DNA of 64,000 nt from Actinoplanes couchii (GCF_016862075.1 NZ_BOMG01000049.1:1-64000), one strand, 5' to 3'; counted from the first letter of the stretch, positions 1 to 8,676 are shown. Notes: generated from the letters alone by a model not told the origin. Made by a program: numbers and translations.

Positions 1-54
1 CTGGCGAGCCGGGCAAGGCTGGCGAGCCGGGCAAGGCTGGCGAGCCGGGCGAAG
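1..54 (+). repeat. 18-bp tandem repeat, three copies
   Basis: Three consecutive 18-bp units (1-18, 19-36, 37-54) encode GEPGKA, GEPGKA, GEPGED in the transglycosylase frame. The array probably continues upstream of the window. In-frame units of this kind can vary in number between strains. Confidence 0.85.
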
Positions 55-1616
55 ACGCTCGGTCCGGCTCGGGGAGTGCGCTTGGGAAGGATCTGAGCAG
101 CATCCCCGGACGGGGCTCGGGAGGTTCGCCGGAGACCGGTTCTGGAGGCGCATCAGGAAAGACCTCGGCGGGCGCGGCTCAGACATCTGCCGGAACCGGA
201 CCGCTTCGGGCCGCGGCACCCGATATCAGCGGAAGCGTCTCGGGCAAGGTGGGCAGTACAAGCGAGGCAAAACCGGCGTCGAATGCCGGGAACAGCGCGT
301 CGGATGCGGGAGCGGCAGGGACACCTGGACCAGCTGGTGCAACGGCAGGCTCGACCGGAACAGCGGCAGATTCGACCGGGGGAGCTGCGGGCGGAGTAGA
401 TCCGGGCGGCAAAGCCTCCGGCACGGCTACTCGGAGCAAGACGGACCAGACGACCGCCGGGAGCACCGCAGCGGGGGCAACCGCCGGGAGCGCCACAACC
501 GGGACGACCGCCGGGACCGTCGGCGCAACCGGGACGGCCGCTGGGACCGTCGGCGCAACCGGGACGGCTGCTGGGAGCGGCGCGGCGGGGACGGCTGGCG
601 GGAGCACCGCAGCTGCAGCGGCTGCTGGGGGCGGGGCGCGGAAGCGGCGGGTTCGGGTTTGGGGTGCTTTGGGGTGGGCTGGGCGTGGGGTTTCGCGCTG
701 GGCTCGGGGGCCTGCGGGGCGGGTGGTGGTTCCTGGGGTTCTGGTGGCCGGGCTTGTTGCCACTGCTGTCACCTCGGGGGCCTACCTGGTGCCCAAAGCT
801 CTGGAAGCCGCGCCTGCTCCCAGCGTCACTCCGCCGTTCGGGCAAGGGCCGGGGGCGGAGAACGGCGGGCAGTCGGGGCTGCCTGGGCTGGAGTCGGGGG
901 GTGGGCTGCCGGGGGGTGGGAATGTGCCCAGCTATCCGGTTCCGGGTACGGGGGTTCCCGGCGCGGGGCTTCCGGGGGCGGGACTGCCTGGGGTGGGAGT
1001 TTCGGGGCTTCCCGGGCTCACTCCACCGACCGTCGCCAATGTTCGGCCTGCTGATTCGCTTGCCGGGTGGGCTGAGCAGGTTGGCACCAAGGTCGGGATT
1101 CCGGTTGTCGCCGTGCAGGCCTATGGGTATGCGGAGCTCGTCGCGGCTCAGACCACCCCGGCCTGCCGGCTCAGCTGGACCACGCTGGCGGCCATCGGGG
1201 AGGTCGAGTCGGCGCACGGGAGTTTCAACGGGGCCGTTCTGCGGGCCGACGGCGTTTCCGAACCCACCATCTACGGGCTCCCGCTCGACGGTAAGGGTGG
1301 GCGGCAGCTGGTTGCGGACACCGATCGGGGGGTGCTGGACGCGGACACCACCTTCGACCGGGCGATCGGGCCCATGCAGTTCATCCCGTCGATCTGGTCG
1401 GCGCATGCGATCGACGCGGACCGGGACGGGGTGGCGAATCCGAACGACATCGACGACGCGGCGCTGACCGCTGCGGTGTTCCTGTGCAAGGGCGGGCGGG
1501 ACATGTCGCGGGCGGATTCGTGGTGGGAGGCGATCCTGGCGTACAACGCGATCCAGCCGCGAGCGCAGAAAGTGTTCGCCACGGCCGACGACTACGGGCG
1601 CCGCAGCCAGGCTTGA
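1..1616 (+). CDS. Membrane-anchored lytic transglycosylase, 5' end outside window
   Basis: The frame is open from base 3, so the true start lies upstream. The visible protein has three parts. First is a long low-complexity stretch rich in Gly, Ala, Thr and Ser, beginning with collagen-like GEPGKA repeats. Next is one hydrophobic segment near bases 723-790, preceded by a basic RKRRVRVW stretch. Last is a C-terminal MltB/SLT-2-type domain with GEVESAHGSF (candidate catalytic Glu), GPMQFIPSIW, a DADRDGVANPNDIDDA stretch and AYNAIQ. This domain class cleaves peptidoglycan glycan strands to 1,6-anhydro products. The arrangement predicts a disordered cytoplasmic tail, one membrane anchor and an extracytoplasmic enzyme. 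The fold is clear; the role of the tail is unknown. Confidence 0.85.
   Translation, partial: GEPGKAGEPGKAGEPGEDARSGSGSALGKDLSSIPGRGSGGSPETGSGGASGKTSAGAAQTSAGTGPLRAAAPDISGSVSGKVGSTSEAKPASNAGNSASDAGAAGTPGPAGATAGSTGTAADSTGGAAGGVDPGGKASGTATRSKTDQTTAGSTAAGATAGSATTGTTAGTVGATGTAAGTVGATGTAAGSGAAGTAGGSTAAAAAAGGGARKRRVRVWGALGWAGRGVSRWARGPAGRVVVPGVLVAGLVATAVTSGAYLVPKALEAAPAPSVTPPFGQGPGAENGGQSGLPGLESGGGLPGGGNVPSYPVPGTGVPGAGLPGAGLPGVGVSGLPGLTPPTVANVRPADSLAGWAEQVGTKVGIPVVAVQAYGYAELVAAQTTPACRLSWTTLAAIGEVESAHGSFNGAVLRADGVSEPTIYGLPLDGKGGRQLVADTDRGVLDADTTFDRAIGPMQFIPSIWSAHAIDADRDGVANPNDIDDAALTAAVFLCKGGRDMSRADSWWEAILAYNAIQPRAQKVFATADDYGRRSQA
513..572 (+). repeat. 30-bp in-frame tandem duplication
   Basis: Two 30-bp units (513-542, 543-572) differ at about one position and encode the repeated peptide GTVGATGTAA in the disordered tail of the transglycosylase. 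Confidence 0.8.
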
Positions 1617-1725
1617 TCACGATGCGGTAAAGAGATCGGCGATCTTCGTGACGCTTCGTGATCGCCTCCGTACTTTTGCGTGGCCAGCACTTCCCTCTAG
1701 GTCGTACAAACGGCACGATGTACGA

Positions 1726-2742
1726 GTGAGGGTGCGTGAATGGGATCCCCGCTCCGCGTCCGCGGCCGAGGTCGACTCGCTCGTGGAGACGGTGAACGCG
1801 GTCCTGGCGGCCGACCTCCCGGATGATCCACCCTGGCGGGACGTGCAGGTCAGGGAGTATCTGGCCGAGACCATGCCTGGTGAACGGCGAATCACCTGGG
1901 TTGCCGAGGACGATCGGCTCCCCGAGGGTGCGAGCAAGATCTTCGCGCACGTGAACATCCTGCTGCTCGGCGACATCGGCGTGCTGGAAGTGCTGGTGCG
2001 GCCCGAGTTGCGACGCCGTGGCCTGGGCCGGCAGCTGGTCGCGATGGCGGTCCGGCGCGCCTATCTGGAGGGTTTCTCGTCGATCGGCGTGGAGGCGATC
2101 GGTGGCACCCCGGCCATCCCGTTCTACGAGTCGCTGGGCTTCGAGCGGGAGTATGTGGAGACTCGCAGCGTCCTGAGTCTGGACTCGGTGGACTGGCTGT
2201 CGCTGGGCGGCATGGCCAGCGGGATCAGTTCCGGCTACCGGGTCGAGTACCACCCGGGTGGCCCGCCGGATCATCTGCTGGCGGCGTACGCGCAGGCCAA
2301 GGCCGAGGCGCAGCGGGACGACGACGATCTGGATCTGGCGCCGCGCTCGTCGGATCCGGAGCGGCTGCGCGAGTCGTTGGAGACTCTGCACCGGCGTGGG
2401 CTGAAGCCGTACATCGTGCTCGCCATCCACGAGGCGTCCGGTGAGGTGGCCGGGCTGACCGAGGTGGTGGTGCCGGCGCAGCATCCGGAGCGGGCCGACC
2501 AGTACGACACAATCGTGGTCCGGGAGCATCGTGGCTACGGCATCGACCGGGCGATCAAGGCGCGGATGCTCTTCGAGTTGCGGGCCGCCGAGCCGTCGGT
2601 GCGCCAGGTGCAGACGTGGAACGCGCAGTTCAACGAGTCGATGCTGAAGGTCAACGCCGAGCTGGGCTACCAGTCCGACCGGGACTGGTTCGAGTACATC
2701 GCCGACGTGACCCAGCTGGTGCAGCGCTTCGAACTGGGCTGA
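1726..2742 (+). CDS. Tandem-GNAT N-acetyltransferase
   Basis: The protein has about 338 residues and two GNAT-like halves. The first has the acetyl-CoA loop pattern RPELRRRGLGRQL followed by FYESLGF. The second is more degenerate, with VREHRGYGIDRAIK and a Trp-Asn-Ala-Gln-Phe-Asn stretch. Two-domain GNATs include MshD and Eis-like enzymes, but nothing here fixes the substrate. I chose GTG 1726 because the conserved part begins VRVREWDP. An in-frame ATG at 1648 would add 26 residues that do not look conserved, and the ribosome site is weak for either start. The gene stands alone between the transglycosylase and the convergent hemB. Confidence 0.75.
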   Translation: MRVREWDPRSASAAEVDSLVETVNAVLAADLPDDPPWRDVQVREYLAETMPGERRITWVAEDDRLPEGASKIFAHVNILLLGDIGVLEVLVRPELRRRGLGRQLVAMAVRRAYLEGFSSIGVEAIGGTPAIPFYESLGFEREYVETRSVLSLDSVDWLSLGGMASGISSGYRVEYHPGGPPDHLLAAYAQAKAEAQRDDDDLDLAPRSSDPERLRESLETLHRRGLKPYIVLAIHEASGEVAGLTEVVVPAQHPERADQYDTIVVREHRGYGIDRAIKARMLFELRAAEPSVRQVQTWNAQFNESMLKVNAELGYQSDRDWFEYIADVTQLVQRFELG

Positions 2743-2791
2743 CCGAGAAGCTGAAAAGACCGAGAAGCTGAAAAGACCGAGAAGCCGAAAA
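2741..2791. repeat. 17-bp tandem repeat after the GNAT stop codon
   Basis: Two identical 17-bp units (2741-2757, 2758-2774) and a third with one change (2775-2791) start inside the GNAT stop codon. A decayed fourth copy follows at about 2793. The unit is purine-rich (GACCGAGAAGCTGAAAA). Confidence 0.85.
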
Positions 2792-2817
2792 GGACCGGGA
2801 AAGCTGGACTGGTTAGA

Positions 2818-2850
2818 CCGCGACCACCGCATATGGCCCGGCGGTCGCGG
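2818..2850. terminator. Hairpin between convergent GNAT gene and hemB
   Basis: CCGCGACC (2818-2825) pairs with GGTCGCGG (2843-2850), and an inner CCG/CGG pair follows after one mismatch. It can form on either strand and lies where two convergent transcripts end. No T tract follows, so termination by this hairpin alone is inferred. Confidence 0.5.
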
Positions 2851-2948
2851 GGAGACCGCGGCCCCTCACCTGCCTCGCGTGTCGCCACGTGAGGTGTGGT
2901 TCGGCGAAGGAGCCGCCGGTTCGTACCCGCGCAGGAAGATCTTGATTT

Positions 2949-3938
2949 TTAGTACCGGTCGCGAAGAAGGACCGCGACCTCGGTCGCCCAGTAGGTGAGG
3001 GTGATCTGGGAGCCGGCCCGTTTGAGCGCGGTCAGCGATTCGAGGATGGCGCGTTCCCGGTCGATCCAGCCGTTGGCGGCGGCGGCCTCGACCATCGCGT
3101 ACTCGCCGGAGACCTGGTACGCGGCGACCGGCACGTTCACCCGGTCGCGAATCGCGGAGATGATGTCCAGGTAGGGTAGGCCCGGCTTGACCATGACGAT
3201 GTCGGCGCCCTCGGCGACGTCCAGTTCGACCTCGCGCAGTGCTTCCCGGGCGTTGGCCGGATCCTGCTGGTACTGGCGGCGGTCGCCGTCCAGCGACGAT
3301 TCGACGGCGTCCCGGAACGGGCCGAAGAAGGCGCTGGCGTACTTCGCCGAGTAGGCCAGGATCGAGATGTCCTGGTGACCGGCCCCGTCGAGGGCCTTGC
3401 GGACCACGCCGATCTGGCCGTCCATCATCCCGGACGGGCCGACCATGTGGGCGCCCGCCTCGACCTGCGCGATCGCCATGTCCGCGTAGATCACCAGGGT
3501 GGCGTCGTTGTCGACGGAACCGTCAGCGGCGAGCACACCGCAGTGGCCGTGCGAGGTGAACTCGTCCAGGCACAGGTCGCTCATGATGACCGTGTTGTCG
3601 CCCACCTCGGCCCGCAGGTCGCGGAGGCCGACGTTGAGGATGCCGTCCGGGTCGAGGCCGGCCGAACCGGTGGCGTCCTTGTTGGCGTCCTCGGGCACAC
3701 CGAACAGCATCAGGCCACCGACACCGGCCGCCACCGCCTCGGCCGCCGCCTTACGCAGCGAGTCCCGGGTGTGCTGGAGGACGCCGGGCATCGACTTGAT
3801 GGGTTTCGGCTCGGCCAGGCCCTCCTTCAGGAAGAGGGGCAGGACCAGCTCGGACGGGGCGAGGCGGTTCTCCTCGACCAGGCGGCGGATGGCCGGGGTG
3901 CGACGCAGCCGGCGCGGACGGATGTCGGGGAAGGACAT
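2949..3938 (-). CDS. hemB: Delta-aminolevulinic acid dehydratase (porphobilinogen synthase)
   Basis: Cytoplasmic HemB condenses two 5-aminolevulinates to porphobilinogen. At 329 residues it has the usual length. The Schiff-base lysines lie in YSAKYASAFFGPF and MVKPGLPYLD. The metal site reads DLCLDEFTSHGHCG, with Cys-Asp-Cys instead of the three Cys of the classic zinc enzymes, so metal preference may be mixed. The start is ATG 3938 with a GAGGGAG ribosome site. It is the last gene of the tetrapyrrole run, but a T-tailed terminator separates it from hemD, so it probably depends on readthrough or its own promoter. Confidence 0.97.
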   Translation of the reverse strand: MSFPDIRPRRLRRTPAIRRLVEENRLAPSELVLPLFLKEGLAEPKPIKSMPGVLQHTRDSLRKAAAEAVAAGVGGLMLFGVPEDANKDATGSAGLDPDGILNVGLRDLRAEVGDNTVIMSDLCLDEFTSHGHCGVLAADGSVDNDATLVIYADMAIAQVEAGAHMVGPSGMMDGQIGVVRKALDGAGHQDISILAYSAKYASAFFGPFRDAVESSLDGDRRQYQQDPANAREALREVELDVAEGADIVMVKPGLPYLDIISAIRDRVNVPVAAYQVSGEYAMVEAAAANGWIDRERAILESLTALKRAGSQITLTYWATEVAVLLRDRY

Positions 3939-3950
3939 CGAAGCTCCCTC

Positions 3951-3985
3951 AAAAAAGATGGGCCGGCTACCAAAGCCGGCCCATC
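3951..3985 (-). terminator. Intrinsic terminator between hemD and hemB
   Basis: A perfect 12-bp stem (3957-3968 with 3974-3985) has a 5-nt loop. On the minus strand it is followed directly by six T residues (3956-3951). The hemB ribosome site begins immediately after the T run, so the terminator abuts the leader of the next gene. Confidence 0.9.
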
Positions 3986-3992
3986 AAACAAA

Positions 3993-5579
3993 TCAGCGGA
4001 AACGGAGAGCCGTCGGCCCCTGCACCTTGGAACCGCGGCGCTGCTTGGCCGGCATCGCGGCCAGCTTCTCGCGGAGTTCGAGGGCGTACTCGGCGAGCGC
4101 CTCGACCAGGTCCGGCACCGACGCGTTCTGCGGCTGGGTGTCGACACGCAGGCCGAACTCGACGGCGGTCTCGGCGGTCTTCGGGCCGATCACCGCGACG
4201 ACCGTGCGGGCGTGCGGCTTGCCGGCGATGCCGACCAGGTTGCGGACCGTGGAGGACGAGGTGAAGAGCACCGCGTCGAACCCGCCCGACTTGATGGCGT
4301 CGCGGATCTCGGCGGGCGGCGGGGCGGCGCGGACCGTGCGGTACGCGGTCACGTCGTCGACCTCCCAGCCACGCTCGATCAGCCCGGCCGCGAGAGTCTC
4401 GGTCGCGATGTCGGCACGCGGCAGCAGGACCCGGCCGACCGGGTCGAGGATCTCGTCGTGCGGCGAGAACTCGGCGAGAAGGCCGTCGGAGGACTGCTCA
4501 CCGGCCGGGATCAGCTCCGGCTGGATGCCGAACGCGCGGACCGCGTCGGCGGTGGCCTCGCCGATGCAGGCGATCTTCACGCCACCGAAGTGCCGGGCGT
4601 CCAGACCGTGCTCGCCGAACTTCTCCCAGACCGCGCGGACCGCGTTGACCGAGGTGAAGATGACCCACGCGTACCGGCCGTCGACCAGGCCCTTGACGGC
4701 CCGCTCCATCTGCGCCGGGGTGCGCGGCGGCTCGACCGCGATGGTCGGCACCTCGCACGGGATCGCGCCGTAGGCACGCAGCCGGGCGCTCATCGCGCCG
4801 GCCTGCTCCTTGGTCCGCGGGACGAGGACCTTCCAGCCGTACAGCGGGCGGTTCTCCCACCAGCTGAGGCTGTCGCGCTCGGCGACCTCGGTGCCGACGG
4901 TCAGCACGACCCGGCCGGTGAAGCCGAGCGCCGCCGCGACGAAGCTGTCCACCGTCGAGGTGGTGGTGTACTGCGTCTCACCGGTGCCGTCGCCGGTCAC
5001 CGCGACCGGGACACCCGGCTCGACACCGGCGGCGAGCAGCCCGTCCCGGACGGCGGCGAGGTCACCGGCGTCCACGGCCACCGCGAAGGAGCCCTTCTGG
5101 GCCGCCCCGGCGAGCGCGTCGAAGTCCAGGGTGGTGACGTCGTCGACGTCGGCGGAGATGCGGACGCCGGGCAGCGGCACACCGGCGTAGGCGGCGACGC
5201 CCTCGGCCTGACCGATGCCGGGGATGACCTCGAAGTGCACGGCGGTACGAGCGACCGCCTGCACCTCCTTGACCACCGAGTCGTGGCCGAACGGGTCACC
5301 GGCCACCAGGTGCACGGCGGACAGGCCGGACTTGGCGGCGGAGAGCAGCACCTTGGCGACGTCGCCGGGGGCGCCTTCGGCCGGGCTGAACTGGGTGTCC
5401 TCCTTGGCGTCCGCTCGGATCGCGCTGAGGAGGGAGTCGGGCACGCCGCGGTCGTAGACCACCTGGTCGGCATCGGTCAGCGCCGCGTATGCGCGGCGGG
5501 TCAGCAGCTCCGGGTCGCCGGGTCCGGCGCCGATGAACGCGATGCGTCCGGCTGGCTTACGGGCGGTGCGGGTGGTCAT
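3993..5579 (-). CDS. hemD: Uroporphyrinogen-III synthase fused to a SUMT-like methyltransferase domain
   Basis: The protein has 528 residues. The N-terminal half (about 1-250) has the tetrapyrrole-methylase fold, with IGAGPGDPELLT, VYDRGVPD, GDPFGHDS and PGIGQAEGVAAYAGVPLPG. The C-terminal half (about 265-505) is HemD, the synthase that closes hydroxymethylbilane with ring D inverted. Motifs there include VLVPRTKEQAG, FTSVNAVRAVW and LFTSSSTVRNLV. The methylase half lacks the usual GRGGEE stretch after GDPF, so C-methyltransferase activity is doubtful. The gene overlaps hemC by 4 bp, indicating translational coupling, and ends at a strong terminator. Confidence 0.93.
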   Translation of the reverse strand: MTTRTARKPAGRIAFIGAGPGDPELLTRRAYAALTDADQVVYDRGVPDSLLSAIRADAKEDTQFSPAEGAPGDVAKVLLSAAKSGLSAVHLVAGDPFGHDSVVKEVQAVARTAVHFEVIPGIGQAEGVAAYAGVPLPGVRISADVDDVTTLDFDALAGAAQKGSFAVAVDAGDLAAVRDGLLAAGVEPGVPVAVTGDGTGETQYTTTSTVDSFVAAALGFTGRVVLTVGTEVAERDSLSWWENRPLYGWKVLVPRTKEQAGAMSARLRAYGAIPCEVPTIAVEPPRTPAQMERAVKGLVDGRYAWVIFTSVNAVRAVWEKFGEHGLDARHFGGVKIACIGEATADAVRAFGIQPELIPAGEQSSDGLLAEFSPHDEILDPVGRVLLPRADIATETLAAGLIERGWEVDDVTAYRTVRAAPPPAEIRDAIKSGGFDAVLFTSSSTVRNLVGIAGKPHARTVVAVIGPKTAETAVEFGLRVDTQPQNASVPDLVEALAEYALELREKLAAMPAKQRRGSKVQGPTALRFR

Positions 5580-6505
5580 TCTGTGCTCCCCATCAGGGTA
5601 TCGGCTCCGGCGTCGAGGAGATCGATGGCGAGTGCCTTACCGATCTCCGCCGCGCCGGCGGGCGTTCCGGTGCGCGACAGTCGGACGGCTCGGACACCAT
5701 CCGGGCTGATCACGGCACCGCGCAGGTAGATCTCGTCACCGTCGTCGCCTTCGGCGATTTCGGCGTGTGCCGCGACCGGGGCGGAGCACCCGGCCTCGAG
5801 CGTGGCCAGCATCGACCGCTCCGCCGTGACGGCGAAGCGGGTCGGTGCGTGATCGAGAACGGACAGCAGCTCGATCAGGTCGATGTCGTCGGCCCGGCAC
5901 TCCACCGCCAGCGCGCCCTGAGCCGGGGCGGGCAGCATGAGCATCGGGTCGAGCGTCTCGGTGATCTCCGTCGACCGGCCGAGACGTGCCACACCGGCCC
6001 GGGCGAGAACGACGGCGTCGAGGTCCGCGTCGGGTCCGTGAACCCGGGCAATGCGTGAGTCGACGTTCCCCCGAATCGGCGTGACCTGCAACTCTAGGCC
6101 CAAAGCCAGCAGTTGCGCGATACGGCGCACCGCTCCGGTCCCGATCCGGGAGCCGGGTGGGAGCTCCGCCAGGGTCAGTCCGTCCCGGGCGATCAGGGCG
6201 TCCCGGGGGTCCTCGCGGACCGGGGTCGCGGCGATGTGCAGCCGTGGATGGTAGGCGGTCGGCAGGTCCTTGAAGGAGTGCACGGCGAAGTCGATCTCAC
6301 CGGCCAGCAGGGCGTCACGCAGCGCCGACACGAAGACACCGACACCCAGCTGGGCGATCGGCGCCGACGAACGGTCACCGGGGGTGACGACCCGGACCAG
6401 CTCGACCGGACGGCCGGTGGCGGCGGTCAGCGCGTCGGCGACCATCGTCGACTGGGTGAGCGCGAGCTTGCTGCCTCGGGTGCCGAGACGCAGGGGGGCG
6501 GTCAC
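5576..6505 (-). CDS. hemC: Porphobilinogen deaminase (hydroxymethylbilane synthase)
   Basis: HemC polymerises four porphobilinogens into hydroxymethylbilane in the cytoplasm. It has 309 residues, the normal length. The N-terminus reads LRLGTRGSKLALTQS. The substrate loop includes HSFKDLPT, and the dipyrromethane-cofactor cysteine lies in LEAGCSAPVAAHAE. The start and stop overlap hemA and hemD by 4 bp each, so the gene sits inside the rex-hemACD operon and should share Rex control. Confidence 0.97.
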   Translation of the reverse strand: MTAPLRLGTRGSKLALTQSTMVADALTAATGRPVELVRVVTPGDRSSAPIAQLGVGVFVSALRDALLAGEIDFAVHSFKDLPTAYHPRLHIAATPVREDPRDALIARDGLTLAELPPGSRIGTGAVRRIAQLLALGLELQVTPIRGNVDSRIARVHGPDADLDAVVLARAGVARLGRSTEITETLDPMLMLPAPAQGALAVECRADDIDLIELLSVLDHAPTRFAVTAERSMLATLEAGCSAPVAAHAEIAEGDDGDEIYLRGAVISPDGVRAVRLSRTGTPAGAAEIGKALAIDLLDAGADTLMGSTE

Positions 6506-7797
6506 GGTTTGCCTCCGATCTCCGGGACGGCGTTCGCCTGGGTGGCCAGCGGGACGTCGAGGTCGAACAGTTCGCGGAGCAGGGCGGCGTACTGATCGCC
6601 ACCGGGCTCGGCGGCCAGCTGACGGACCCGCACGGTAGGCGAGTGCAGCAACTGCTGGACGACCCGGTGCAGGGTACGGGAAACGTCGCCGCGCTGCTCA
6701 TCGGTGAATTCCGGCCGGCGGGACATCAGCTTGCGCATCTCGGCGGACACCACCTCCTCGGCCCGGGTCCGCAGCGCCGCCACGGTGGGCGCGATCTCGG
6801 CGCCCCGCATCCAGCCGAGGAAGGAGTCCACCTCGCCGGTGACGATCTGCTCGACGGCCGCGGTCTCGGCCGCCGCCGGGCCGGTGCGCCGGCTCTTTGC
6901 CAGGCTGTCGATGTCGATGACGACCACACCGGGCAGGTCGGTGGCGTCCGGCGCCACGTCCCGGGGGACGGCCAGGTCGAGGACGACCAGCTTCTTCGTG
7001 AGTTTCGCCAGACGGTCGCGGGTCAGCACCGGCTCGGTGGAGGCGGTGGCGGACACCACGATGTCGACCTCGGACAGCACCCGGTCCAGGTCCTCGAACG
7101 GGACCGAGGTGGCGCCGTACAGCTCGGCGAGACGGTCGGCCCGCTGCTGGCTGCGGTTGGTGATCCGGATGGGGCCGACACCGTTACGGGTCAGCGTCGC
7201 CACCGACAGCGACCCCATCGCGCCGGCCCCGATGATCAGGGCGGGACGGCCGGTCAGGTCGCCACCGAGGTGCTCGGCGGCCACGTCCAGGGCGGCCGTG
7301 ACGACACTCTGCCCGGCCTTGTCGATGCCGGTCTCGGCGTGCGCCCGCTTGCCGACACGCAGCGTCTGCTGCATCAGCTCGTGCAGCAGACGGCCGGCCG
7401 AGTCGGCCTCGGTGGCCTGGTGGTACGCGTCCCGCAGCTGGCCGAGGATCTGCGCCTCGCCGATGACCATCGAGTCCAGGCCGGACGACAGCCGGAACGA
7501 GTGCCGGACCGCGGCCTCGCCGTAGTGCACGTACAGATGGCCGGCCAGCTCGGTGGCCGGGATGCCGGAGTGCTCGGCGAGCACGTTGCAGATGTCGCCG
7601 AGGCCGCCGTGGAAACCGCTGACCGCGGCGAACACCTCGACCCGGTTGCAGGTGGAGACGACGACCGCCTCACCCACGTACGGCTGGGCGACCAGGTGCT
7701 GGAGCAGCTCGGGAACGGACGACTCGGGAATGGTGAGGCGCTCGAGGACCGAGAGTTCCGCGGTCCGGTACGAGGCGCCGATGCTGAGGAGGTTCAC
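6502..7797 (-). CDS. hemA: Glutamyl-tRNA reductase
   Basis: HemA reduces glutamyl-tRNA(Glu) to glutamate-1-semialdehyde with NADPH, the committed step of C5-pathway tetrapyrrole synthesis. The protein has 431 residues. The catalytic Cys is in VVVSTCNRVEVFA, the nucleotide-binding loop is IIGAGAMGSLS, and a helical dimerisation domain lies at the C-terminus. It overlaps rex by 4 bp upstream and hemC by 4 bp downstream. Rex control would link this NADPH-consuming entry point to the cell's NADH/NAD+ state, as known for rex-hemACD in Streptomyces coelicolor. Confidence 0.97.
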   Translation of the reverse strand: MNLLSIGASYRTAELSVLERLTIPESSVPELLQHLVAQPYVGEAVVVSTCNRVEVFAAVSGFHGGLGDICNVLAEHSGIPATELAGHLYVHYGEAAVRHSFRLSSGLDSMVIGEAQILGQLRDAYHQATEADSAGRLLHELMQQTLRVGKRAHAETGIDKAGQSVVTAALDVAAEHLGGDLTGRPALIIGAGAMGSLSVATLTRNGVGPIRITNRSQQRADRLAELYGATSVPFEDLDRVLSEVDIVVSATASTEPVLTRDRLAKLTKKLVVLDLAVPRDVAPDATDLPGVVVIDIDSLAKSRRTGPAAAETAAVEQIVTGEVDSFLGWMRGAEIAPTVAALRTRAEEVVSAEMRKLMSRRPEFTDEQRGDVSRTLHRVVQQLLHSPTVRVRQLAAEPGGDQYAALLRELFDLDVPLATQANAVPEIGGKP

Positions 7798-8546
7798 GAA
7801 CCGACCGCCTCCTGCTCGCCACCGGCCGCCGGAGCGGATCGGCCACCGCCGCCCGGCAGTGCGGTCAGAGACGCCTTGCGGTGCTCGTGGAACGAAAGGA
7901 TCTGCAGCTCGATGGCGAGATCCACCTTGCGGACGTCGACGTTGGCCGGCACCGAAAGAACCCCCGGGGCGAAGTTGAGAATGCTCGTCACGCCAGCGGC
8001 GACCAGCGCGTCGGCGACCGGCTGTGCGGTGCCGGGCGGGGTCGCGATGACTCCGATCGCGATGGACTCCTCCGCCGCGATCCGCTGGAGATCGTCGATG
8101 TGCTGCACGATCAGGCCGTTTATCTCCTCGCCGACCTTGCGCGCGTCGGCGTCGAAGAGCGCCACCACCCGGAAGCCACGGCTGGCGAACCCGGCGTAAC
8201 CGGCCAGGGCGTGCCCCAGGTTACCGACGCCGACGAGGCAGACCGCCCGGTTCTTGTCGAGGCCCAGGATGTACTCGATCTGGTGGACGAGCAGGGCCAC
8301 GTCGTAGCCGACACCACGGGTGCCGTACGAACCGAGGTGGGAGAGGTCCTTGCGGAGCTTGGCCGAGTTGACCCCGGCGGCGGCCGCCAGACCCTCGCTC
8401 GACACCGTCTCCGCGCCGGTCTCGGCGAGGTGGTGAAGGGCGCGCAGGTACTCCGGAAGTCGCGCGATGGTCGCCTCCGGGAGATCCGGGAAGGCCGGGA
8501 CGCCATCGGCTTCACCGGGCGTGCTTCCGTGACGCTGCTGACTCAT
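7794..8546 (-). CDS. rex: Redox-sensing transcriptional repressor Rex
   Basis: Rex binds its operator when NADH is low and releases it when NADH rises. The 250-residue protein has an N-terminal winged helix (about 20-90, with AAAGVNSAKLRKDLSHLGSY) and a Rossmann domain with CLVGVGNLGHALAGY. I start at ATG 8546 (MSQQRHG); the frame stays open upstream to about 8705, but that extension would run through the promoter and operator. It is the first gene of rex-hemACD and overlaps hemA by 4 bp. A matching operator lies upstream, so autoregulation is expected. Confidence 0.95.
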   Translation of the reverse strand: MSQQRHGSTPGEADGVPAFPDLPEATIARLPEYLRALHHLAETGAETVSSEGLAAAAGVNSAKLRKDLSHLGSYGTRGVGYDVALLVHQIEYILGLDKNRAVCLVGVGNLGHALAGYAGFASRGFRVVALFDADARKVGEEINGLIVQHIDDLQRIAAEESIAIGVIATPPGTAQPVADALVAAGVTSILNFAPGVLSVPANVDVRKVDLAIELQILSFHEHRKASLTALPGGGGRSAPAAGGEQEAVGS

Positions 8547-8647
8547 CTGACTCCGTGCCGACGAGGCGAACCTGCGGTGAGCCCTGTCTGTGGATACCGG
8601 TGAAACCCTCATCGGGTGGCTGTGGTAGCGGGGCTCGTCGGAGTCAC

Positions 8648-8676
8648 AGAGTAGGCGCTTGTGAAGGCGTGCACAA
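8648..8676 (-). promoter_or_regulatory. rex promoter with Rex operator (ROP) overlapping the -35
   Basis: On the minus strand TTGTGC (8676-8671) and TACTCT (8653-8648) form a sigma-A-type -35/-10 pair with a 17-bp spacer. TGTGAAGGCGTGCACA (8660-8675, plus strand) fits the Streptomyces ROP consensus TGTGAACNNNTTCACA with near-dyad symmetry, and covers the -35 and part of the spacer. Bound Rex would block RNA polymerase. Confidence 0.85.

Noticed and set aside
3375..5729. Long plus-strand open frame opposite hemB-hemD
   Set aside because: It is antisense to clear enzymes and has no recognisable protein sequence.
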